Shown here piece after piece: positions 1 to 5,050 of a stretch of 6,026 nt of DNA. A program made the translations under genes and the position numbers. The first letter of the stretch is position 1. The number at the start of each line of letters is the position of its first letter. The DNA comes from an uncultured Hungatella sp. (GTDB lineage: Bacteria > Bacillota > Clostridia > Lachnospirales > Lachnospiraceae): NCBI GenBank assembly GCA_959018155.1, contig CAUEKH010000168.1:1-6026 (forward strand), read 5' to 3'. The notes below the pieces were generated by a model. The model searched no databases and had not been told where the DNA came from. It was given only the letters and a program-made list of their open reading frames with translations.

Positions 1-959
1 TCACCACCAACACCCTGTATCTGATTTATACCTTCCATATGCCCTGTTTCATCTTTCTGTCCGGTTACCTGGCGAAAGGGGTATATCGCGGGAAAGGGAC
101 TTTCCGGTGGGACCGGCTGTTTAAGCTGCTCTGGCTGTACTTTCTGTTCAAAATCGGAGTACATATTACAGAAGGGCTGTTAGAAGGATCCATTGGCCTG
201 TCAATCAACTTTTTCCACGAAAGCGGCGCGCCCTGGTACCTGCTGGCGCTGGCGCTCTGGTACCTTTTTATCCCGTTCTTCTGCCCGCCGAACCCCAGGC
301 CTTCCAGGAAATGGTTCACGATGGCCCTCATCCTCTTCATCGGCCTTGCCGGCGGCTATGCCGGAAAGCTAAACGATTTTCTGTCCCTGGACCGAGTACT
401 GGCTTTCGCGCCGTTCTTCTATGCCGGCTGCTATTTCTCCGAAAGATCCATGGAACAGCTTGGAAATAAAAAGCTGCGGACCATTTTAGTGGCAGCTGCT
501 CTTCTCATTGCCGCTGTCATATTTTTCGGAACGTATGATTTCTTTGGAAAATATACACTGGCTGTATATGGGGCCATGTATGACCGGTTTGCACCGGAAC
601 TCTATCCGTTCTGCTGGCTGATTCGGCTCGCCGTTTACCTTCTGGCAGCGGCCATGTCCTTCGGTCTGCTGGCGGCCATGCCAAACCGTAGACTTCCTCT
701 GCTCACCACGCTGGGCAAAAGAACCCTTTCCGTCTACGTACTCCACCGGCTTATCCGCGATTTAGTCCAGTATTTCGGATTTTACAGCGTCTACAATGTC
801 CATTCAAAGCTTCAGGTAATGGCTCTGATGGCAGGCTGTGTCGTCCTTGCGGCGTTGCTGGCCTCAAAACCGGTCTATTGGGCATTCGAATGGCTTGCGG
901 CACTGCCATTTTCCCTGGTCTCCCGCCTGAGCCACCGCGGGAAACGGCCGCAGCCATAG
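1..959 (+). CDS. Membrane acyltransferase, acyltransferase-3 / fucose 4-O-acetylase-like family (5' end missing)
   Basis: This is an integral membrane O-acyltransferase, probably moving acetyl groups onto a cell-envelope or exported polysaccharide sugar. The frame is open from base 3, so the true start lies outside the window and the ATG at 39 is internal. Twelve residues precede that Met and lead into YTFHMPCFIFLSGYLAK, the N-terminal family signature with the conserved His before Met-Pro. By comparison with the family, roughly 20-45 N-terminal residues are missing. About eight to ten hydrophobic segments follow, then two further family-typical stretches: SLDRVLAFAPFFYAGCYF mid-protein and LGKRTLSVYVLHRLI near the C-terminus. 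The protein ends in a short basic tail (SHRGKRPQP). Its stop is 5 bp from the stop of the convergent epimerase gene, and its probable terminator lies inside that gene. The family is clear from the motifs; the acceptor sugar cannot be read from the sequence. Confidence 0.88.
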   Translation, partial: TTNTLYLIYTFHMPCFIFLSGYLAKGVYRGKGTFRWDRLFKLLWLYFLFKIGVHITEGLLEGSIGLSINFFHESGAPWYLLALALWYLFIPFFCPPNPRPSRKWFTMALILFIGLAGGYAGKLNDFLSLDRVLAFAPFFYAGCYFSERSMEQLGNKKLRTILVAAALLIAAVIFFGTYDFFGKYTLAVYGAMYDRFAPELYPFCWLIRLAVYLLAAAMSFGLLAAMPNRRLPLLTTLGKRTLSVYVLHRLIRDLVQYFGFYSVYNVHSKLQVMALMAGCVVLAALLASKPVYWAFEWLAALPFSLVSRLSHRGKRPQP

Positions 960-964
960 AAATC

Positions 965-1918
965 TCAAACCTCCGCCGGGTGTTCTGTCATCCGGCGGAT
1001 TCCTTCTTTAAAAGGCACTTCCGCCTTCCAGCCCGTAGCCGCCTGCATTTTCGTGATATCAGGAATCAGGTTGGCCGGACCTTCCGCGTTCTGCGGCCGC
1101 CTTCCATAGCTGTAGCTTCCGTGACAGCCGCAGACCTCGTACATCATCCGCACGTATTCCCTCAGCACCCTGGTTTCCGCCTCCGGCGCGGCTACATTGT
1201 AAAATCCTGACCGGCCGCTTCCCTCCATCTCCAGAAGAGAGAGCAGCGCTCTCACCAAATCATCAATATAGAGATAATTCCACATCTGGGTACATTCCCC
1301 CAGCGAAATATAATCACCGTGCAAAAATGATCTCAGACAGCTCTCCACCAGCGACCACGGGTGATCTCCAGGGCCGTATACACTGAAAATCCTGGCATGA
1401 ATATACTCCAGCTCAGACTTCCTGTCCCGTCTGAAATTTTCCGCCATTTCCATTGCCCGGGTTCCAAAATCCACCTTGGCCTTCCCGTATTCCGACACGG
1501 GCCGGCAGGGCTGTTCCTCCTTAAGCGCTTCCCGAAAGACTCCGTACTCCGCCTGGGATCCGCTGAACAGAAATCTTTTGCATCCCAGACTCTCCGCGCC
1601 GGCTAATGCCTTTAAAGAATCCTCACAGTTCTTCTGCTGCACGTCCCTCTTCATCCGGTTCTCGCTTCCCGAGCCATCCCAGCCGAAATGGCAGTACCAC
1701 TGACACTCCTCCTTAATCAGGCCGCCAATCTTATGGAGTTCGCCCAAATCCATTTCCAGAATGGTAAGGCAGGACGGCTCTGCCGAAAATTCCTCCAGCC
1801 GCCATCTCTGCTTCGATCCCGGCCGCACAACGCCGTAGACACGGTGCCCTCTCCGGATCAGTTCCCGGATCATCGGCACTCCGGTAAAACTCGTCGCCCC
1901 GGTCACCACCACATTCAC
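965..1918 (-). CDS. NAD(P)-dependent epimerase/dehydratase (extended SDR), sugar-nucleotide type
   Basis: This is a cytoplasmic extended short-chain dehydrogenase that probably acts on a nucleotide-linked sugar. With the start chosen here (317 aa), the N-terminal Rossmann motif TGATSFTG is at residues 6-13, a variant of GxxGxxG. The catalytic Ser lies in SGSQAEYG (about 121), and the YxxxK pair is Tyr144/Lys148 in SEYGKAK. RIFSVYGPGDHPW and YLYIDDLVRALLSL are typical of the substrate-binding half, and the length is normal. The frame could also open at GTG 1927, after an in-frame TGA at 1934-1936. I prefer GTG 1918 because GAGGTG (1930-1925) lies 6 nt upstream as a good ribosome binding site, while 1927 has none. 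It is the second gene of a unit with the TPP enzyme, 97 bp after that stop. Epimerase, dehydratase or reductase activity cannot be told apart from sequence alone; a reductase of the TPP enzyme's product is an attractive inference. Confidence 0.85.
   Translation of the reverse strand: MNVVVTGATSFTGVPMIRELIRRGHRVYGVVRPGSKQRWRLEEFSAEPSCLTILEMDLGELHKIGGLIKEECQWYCHFGWDGSGSENRMKRDVQQKNCEDSLKALAGAESLGCKRFLFSGSQAEYGVFREALKEEQPCRPVSEYGKAKVDFGTRAMEMAENFRRDRKSELEYIHARIFSVYGPGDHPWSLVESCLRSFLHGDYISLGECTQMWNYLYIDDLVRALLSLLEMEGSGRSGFYNVAAPEAETRVLREYVRMMYEVCGCHGSYSYGRRPQNAEGPANLIPDITKMQAATGWKAEVPFKEGIRRMTEHPAEV
972..1010 (+). terminator. Probable intrinsic terminator of the acyltransferase gene
   Basis: A perfect 8-bp GC-rich stem, TCCGCCGG (972-979) with CCGGCGGA (992-999), encloses a 12-nt loop. 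It is followed on the plus strand by the pyrimidine-rich TTCCTTCTTT. It begins 13 bp after the acyltransferase stop and lies within the last codons of the convergent epimerase gene, so it does double duty as coding sequence. Read on the minus strand, the trailing sequence is only weakly T-rich, so termination in that direction is less certain. Confidence 0.5.
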
Positions 1919-1924
1919 TTTCCG

Positions 1925-1930
1925 CACCTC
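1925..1930 (-). promoter_or_regulatory. Ribosome binding site deciding the epimerase start
   Basis: GAGGTG on the minus strand lies 6 nt before the GTG at 1918. It overlaps the alternative upstream GTG (1927-1925), which itself lacks a purine-rich site at normal distance. This favours translation from 1918. Confidence 0.55.
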
Positions 1931-1961
1931 ATTTCAATTTCATTTTCCCTCTTTCCATGAA

Positions 1962-1988
1962 CCCCGAAGGCTTCTCTCACCTTCGGGG
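1962..1988 (-). other. Intercistronic stem-loop between TPP-enzyme and epimerase genes
   Basis: CCCCGAAGG (1962-1970) pairs perfectly with CCTTCGGGG (1980-1988) around a 9-nt loop. In the minus-strand transcript it starts 28 nt after the TPP-enzyme stop and ends 44 nt before the preferred epimerase start. The bases after it (TTCATGG) do not form a U-run, so it is not a textbook terminator. It could be a partial attenuator that lowers epimerase expression, or an mRNA-stabilising or processing hairpin. The stem is certain; the role is inference. Confidence 0.6.
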
Positions 1989-1995
1989 CTGACCG

Positions 1996-2025
1996 GATCT
2001 CTGCTCTTTAGATCTCTACTCTTTG
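1996..2025 (-). repeat. 15-bp imperfect tandem duplication spanning the TPP-enzyme stop codon
   Basis: Two adjacent 15-bp units (1996-2010 and 2011-2025) agree at 13 of 15 positions. One of the two differences turns CAG in the distal unit into TAG in the proximal unit, and that TAG is the stop codon of the TPP-enzyme gene. Past the TAG the frame would read 12 more codons (RSKEQRSGQPRR) to a TGA inside the stem-loop. Confidence 0.75.
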
Positions 2026-3953
2026 ATTCTTGGAATGATCATATTTTCATCCATCTCCTCGTCCGGAAGGAACGGGGATAAATCCTCCAGCGGCGGGGAC
2101 ACCAGCGTCCCGTCCGGAAGACGTTTGGCAGACGATTTCGGCTCAAAATTCTGGTCTGTGCTGACAAAGATCTCACAGATAACCGGTCCTTCCATGGAAA
2201 GCGCCGCCTCCACAGCCGATACCAGTTCGCTGTTGTGATGCGCTGCAACGTACGGATACCCGTAGGCAGCCGCCAGCTTCTCCATAACCGGGAAACTCAA
2301 GTCATGGCTGTCTACTCCGACTCCCACCAGCGGTTCCCCGAAGAAATTCTTCTGGGTCTGGCGGATAGAATGGTAACCTCCATTATTGATGAGGAAAATT
2401 TTAATCGGCATCCGGTGATGAATAATCGTCTGAAGTTCCTGTAAATTCATCTGAATACTTCCGTCGCCCGTCACCAGGATCAGATCTCTGACCGCCCCAT
2501 CCCGGTTGGCCACACAGGCGCCGATAGCAGCCGGCAAATCATACCCCATGGACGCGATGGCCGAATTGGAAATAAAACGCTGCCCCTTCTTTATCACATA
2601 GGCATGTCCGCCAACCACGCACGCGGATCCATTTCCCACAACTGTAATTTGATTTTCCTGTAACCGGCTGCTCAGTTCTTTAATAAACGCATAGATATTG
2701 GCCGGCTCATCGTCACCGTGGGCATAGTGCTTTAAAAGGACAACCGGGTATTTCTCCTTCCACATCTGGCACGTCTCATTCCAGGTCATGCCCTTCAGTC
2801 CGCTTCCGCCGGAAAATACCGGGAAAGCGGCTGCGTACTCGCTGTCGAGAATCCGGTCCATCTGCTCCAGCAAATCCTTTACGTCGCCGAAAACCGGCAT
2901 GTCAATATGGACGGAGGGCTTCTTCAGTTCCTCCGGATCGATATCATTGACAATCGTGTAAGCGGCCCGCGCCCACGTAGTATAATTATAACCGACCTGC
3001 CGGATGCTTATGCGGCTTCCAAGCGACAGAACAGGGTGGCTGTTCTGGATGGCAAAATTGCCGGGCCGATCTCCGATGCCGCCTCCGAGCCCCGTATAGA
3101 GCGGGTGTTCATCGTACATGCAGTCCTCGCTGTTCCAGCCCGTAACAACCGGAACTCCCAGTTTTTCAATGACACGGCTGAAAACCTCGAAGGCCCCGCC
3201 GATCCGGATTCCATTTCCCGCGTTGATAACCGGGCGGCTGGAGGCGCGTATTTTTTCAATAATGGCTCTGGCCGTGTCCGGTGACACGAAAGAAGGCAGC
3301 ACCTGACGCCTCTCACCGCAGCCGGCCTCATCCGCCTCTGTCTTCGCATCTGAGGGCGCCGCCCAGCCGTCGCCTCCCGCTTCATACGATTCAGGAGAAA
3401 AACCGATTAAATCGTCGGATTCGATGTAAGCCCCCTGGACATTCAGCGGAATGTCAAGCCATGTCGGTCCTGGACGTCCGGACTTCGACAGATATAAGGC
3501 TTTTTCCAGGCAGTAGCGAATCCTCATGGGGTTGATGACCATTTCGCTGTACTTTGTCATACAGTCTATCGCTTTTGTAATATCAAACTCCTGATCGCCC
3601 ATAGCCCTGATGCCGGTCCCCGACCATCTGGCCGTGGTATCATACCGGACCTGACCCGATAAAATTAACATGGGAATCGAATCCAGCCAGCCTCCCACCA
3701 CGCCGGTGATGGCGTTGGTCCCGCCCGGGCCCGTTGTGACACAGACAGCCGCAATGCGGTTGTGGATTCTCGCGTAAGATTCGGCGGCAATGGCGGCCGC
3801 CTGCTCATGGTGATTATACAGGCAGCGCATTCCCGGCTGGTGTCCAAGAGCATCGTTCAAGTGCATGGCGCCGCCGCCGGTGACGGTAAATGTCTGGGTG
3901 ACGTCGGAATCTACAAGCTTTTGTGATATATAATTCGATACTTTTATCTTCAT
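2016..3953 (-). CDS. Thiamine-diphosphate-dependent enzyme, acetolactate-synthase superfamily
   Basis: This is a soluble 645-residue ThDP enzyme with the three-domain plan of acetolactate synthases: PYR, central (FAD/nucleotide-type) and PP. The catalytic Glu is residue 50 in YNHHEQAAAIAAESYAR, followed by the PYR motif TTGPGGTNAITG and WLDSIPMLILSGQ. The central domain carries NAGNG and LSLGSRISIRQ near a DIDPEE segment. The PP-domain Mg/ThDP motif is GDGS (from residue 496), ending in INNGGY (about 522-527), with SMGYDLPAAIGA before it. An Asp/Glu/Gly-rich linker of about 35 residues (about 186-220) makes it longer than ordinary IlvB. The ATG at 3953 is chosen because AAAGGAGA lies 7 nt upstream; the in-frame ATG at 3989 overlaps the promoter -10. 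No IlvH/ACT-type small subunit is adjacent, and the partner gene is a sugar-type SDR. I therefore infer carboligation in sugar or secondary metabolism, as in YerE, rather than branched-chain amino acid synthesis. The substrate is unknown. Confidence 0.88.
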   Translation of the reverse strand: MKIKVSNYISQKLVDSDVTQTFTVTGGGAMHLNDALGHQPGMRCLYNHHEQAAAIAAESYARIHNRIAAVCVTTGPGGTNAITGVVGGWLDSIPMLILSGQVRYDTTARWSGTGIRAMGDQEFDITKAIDCMTKYSEMVINPMRIRYCLEKALYLSKSGRPGPTWLDIPLNVQGAYIESDDLIGFSPESYEAGGDGWAAPSDAKTEADEAGCGERRQVLPSFVSPDTARAIIEKIRASSRPVINAGNGIRIGGAFEVFSRVIEKLGVPVVTGWNSEDCMYDEHPLYTGLGGGIGDRPGNFAIQNSHPVLSLGSRISIRQVGYNYTTWARAAYTIVNDIDPEELKKPSVHIDMPVFGDVKDLLEQMDRILDSEYAAAFPVFSGGSGLKGMTWNETCQMWKEKYPVVLLKHYAHGDDEPANIYAFIKELSSRLQENQITVVGNGSACVVGGHAYVIKKGQRFISNSAIASMGYDLPAAIGACVANRDGAVRDLILVTGDGSIQMNLQELQTIIHHRMPIKIFLINNGGYHSIRQTQKNFFGEPLVGVGVDSHDLSFPVMEKLAAAYGYPYVAAHHNSELVSAVEAALSMEGPVICEIFVSTDQNFEPKSSAKRLPDGTLVSPPLEDLSPFLPDEEMDENMIIPRIKE

Positions 3954-3960
3954 AAACCGT

Positions 3961-3967
3961 TCTCCTT
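3961..3967 (-). promoter_or_regulatory. Ribosome binding site of the TPP-enzyme gene
   Basis: AAGGAGA on the minus strand lies 7 nt before ATG 3953. It fixes the start 12 codons downstream of the longest possible reading frame. Confidence 0.8.
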
Positions 3968-3987
3968 TGAGGACATTTTCTGTTCCC

Positions 3988-3996
3988 ATTATATCA
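3988..3996 (-). promoter_or_regulatory. Extended -10 promoter for the TPP-enzyme/epimerase unit
   Basis: On the minus strand the sequence reads TGATATAAT, that is TGn plus a consensus TATAAT (hexamer at 3993-3988). There is no good -35 at 16-18 bp upstream, which suits an extended -10 promoter of the vegetative sigma factor. The expected transcript start is near 3981, giving a leader of about 28 nt that contains the ribosome binding site. Confidence 0.6.
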
Positions 3997-4102
3997 TGGT
4001 ACTCTGCAAATTAATATTGCGTTTTTCTTACTTTTTGACTCCCGGCCACCGCATTGTCCACCCGAATCCTTTGTATCTGCCTCTCCTGCTTCCTGTTTTA
4101 CA

Positions 4103-4912
4103 TCACCAGTCTACGATACTGTCCACGATTTTCTGCTGTTCCGAACTGGTTCTTCTCAAATAAATTCTTGTCGTTTCAATGCTTTCATGCCCCATCAAAT
4201 CGGCCAGCAGGGCGATGTCGGAGAATTTCTCCAGAAAATTTTTAGCGAATCTGTGGCGGAAGGAGTGCGGATAGACCACCTCCACTGGAATGCCGTACCG
4301 AAGTGCAAATTTTTTCAGCTGGCCGGCAATCCCTCTCGTCGTAATGCGATCCCCGGAACGGTTCAGGAAGAGAAATCCGCTCTCTATCCCGCGGTACTTA
4401 ATCCACTCCTCGGCCTCCTGTCTCAAGGCGCTCGGGATATAGATTCTCCTGATTTTTCCCCCTTTCGAGTAGAGATCCAAATAACCGATATTGACGTGTT
4501 CCACCTTGATCTGAATCAGTTCGCTGACCCTGGCCCCTGTAGCGGCCATAAAACGAATCACGAAATACCAGAACCATTCCCCGTCCTTTCGCAGACATTC
4601 CTTAAAATACATATAATCCGCGTCGCTGATGACATTTTCCAGAAATGTCTTCTGCTGCACCTTCACGGACGAGAGCACCAGCTTTTCCTTACCAATGACC
4701 TCCAGATAACAGTTAATCGCCCGGATTCGCAAGTTCACAGTCTTCGGTTTATAATTTTCAAGTAAAAATAATTTGTACTTCTGGAGATTGCTCTTGGTCA
4801 CCTTATCGTACTTGCTGCAATACTGTTTTACCGCATACATATACGCTTTTACCGTGTTATCTGCTAAATTACTCCTGTGGAGGTACCCCTCAAATTCTTC
4901 ATCCATCTCCAT
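4103..4912 (-). CDS. Tyrosine-type site-specific recombinase (Xer/phage-integrase family)
   Basis: This 269-residue DNA recombinase cuts and rejoins DNA through a covalent 3'-phosphotyrosine intermediate. Residues about 5-75 form the SAM-like core-binding domain (YLHRSNLADNTVKAYMYAVKQY). The catalytic domain has every expected active-site residue: Arg128 in ATGARVSEL, a Lys in YSKGGKIRR (150 or 153), His216 and Arg219 in PHSFRHRFAKN, His242 in LMGHESIETT and nucleophile Tyr251 in TRIYLR. It has no extra N-terminal arm-binding domain, as is usual for Xer-like and inversion-type recombinases rather than large conjugative-element integrases. The ATG at 4912 has AAGGAGAT (4928-4921) upstream at suitable distance; the ATG at 4906 is spaced less well. 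It diverges from the wall-binding-protein gene, with a candidate recombination site between them. No phage or transposon genes are near, so a local DNA-inversion role is more likely than element integration. No obvious terminator follows its stop. Confidence 0.92.
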   Translation of the reverse strand: MEMDEEFEGYLHRSNLADNTVKAYMYAVKQYCSKYDKVTKSNLQKYKLFLLENYKPKTVNLRIRAINCYLEVIGKEKLVLSSVKVQQKTFLENVISDADYMYFKECLRKDGEWFWYFVIRFMAATGARVSELIQIKVEHVNIGYLDLYSKGGKIRRIYIPSALRQEAEEWIKYRGIESGFLFLNRSGDRITTRGIAGQLKKFALRYGIPVEVVYPHSFRHRFAKNFLEKFSDIALLADLMGHESIETTRIYLRRTSSEQQKIVDSIVDW

Positions 4913-4920
4913 CTTCTGTT

Positions 4921-4928
4921 ATCTCCTT
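4921..4928 (-). promoter_or_regulatory. Ribosome binding site of the recombinase gene
   Basis: AAGGAGAT on the minus strand precedes ATG 4912 by 8 nt after its last base. It would be 14 nt from the alternative ATG at 4906, so it favours 4912. Confidence 0.7.
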
Positions 4929-4949
4929 CCATATATGCCATCAACCTAC

Positions 4950-4975
4950 ACTTTCGCTACCAGCCTAGCGTACGT
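4950..4975. other. Candidate recombination site: 10-bp inverted arms around a 6-bp core
   Basis: The left arm ACTTTCGCTA (4950-4959) and the right arm TAGCGTACGT (4966-4975) are inverted repeats matching at 8 of 10 positions. The inner five bases of each arm are perfect (CGCTA/TAGCG). They flank the 6-bp core CCAGCC. Two arms of about 11 bp around a 6-bp core is the layout of dif sites used by Xer-type tyrosine recombinases. The site sits upstream of the recombinase gene and directly abuts the -10 of the divergent surface-protein gene. I found no second copy in the window. It could instead be an operator for a dimeric regulator or a chance dyad. Confidence 0.42.
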
Positions 4976-4981
4976 TATAAT
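4976..4981 (+). promoter_or_regulatory. -10 element of the wall-binding-protein promoter
   Basis: A perfect TATAAT begins at the base after the right arm of the inverted repeat. The -35 at 17 bp spacing (TTCGCT, 4953-4958) is poor and falls in the left arm, so strength may depend on what DNA is joined upstream. The expected start is near 4988, with a leader of about 60 nt. The minus strand has an overlapping TATAAC, so the recombinase promoter may share this spot, but I see no convincing -35 for it. Confidence 0.5.
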
Positions 4982-5033
4982 CACGGAGTAATGCAACTAT
5001 GGATTTTCGGCCACGAGACGATTCAATACGAAA

Positions 5034-5040
5034 AAGGAGA
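5034..5040 (+). promoter_or_regulatory. Ribosome binding site of the wall-binding-protein gene
   Basis: AAGGAGA precedes ATG 5051. An in-frame ATG at 4991 would add 20 residues, but it lacks a properly spaced site and would bury the signal peptide, so 5051 is the start. Confidence 0.75.
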
Positions 5041-5050
5041 GAACACATTA

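Noticed and set aside
878..1210. Plus-strand open frame of 110 codons bridging two genes
   Set aside because: It overlaps the acyltransferase end and the antisense of the epimerase. It reads as Arg/Pro-rich shadow sequence.
2907..3385. Overlapping open frames on both strands (plus 2907-3284, minus 3008-3385)
   Set aside because: Both are alternative frames inside the ThDP enzyme gene, a GC-rich stretch where stops are rare. Neither has a domain or a suitable ribosome binding site.
2016..3953. Calling the ThDP enzyme ilvB (biosynthetic acetolactate synthase)
   Set aside because: There is no small subunit or other branched-chain amino acid gene nearby, the linker is unusually long, and the partner is a sugar-type SDR.
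4006..4020. GCAAATTAATATTGC as an operator near the ThDP-enzyme promoter
   Set aside because: Only the outer four bases pair cleanly; AT-rich upstream sequence commonly shows such near-palindromes.
4187..4765. Plus-strand open frame of 192 codons
   Set aside because: It lies wholly opposite the tyrosine recombinase, whose active-site residues are all intact. Its translation has no recognisable domain.
4103..4912. Recombinase as the integrase of a prophage or conjugative element
   Set aside because: There is no excisionase, phage, relaxase or tRNA-end sequence, and no direct-repeat attachment pair in the window. The protein also lacks an arm-binding domain. An element edge outside the window cannot be fully excluded.
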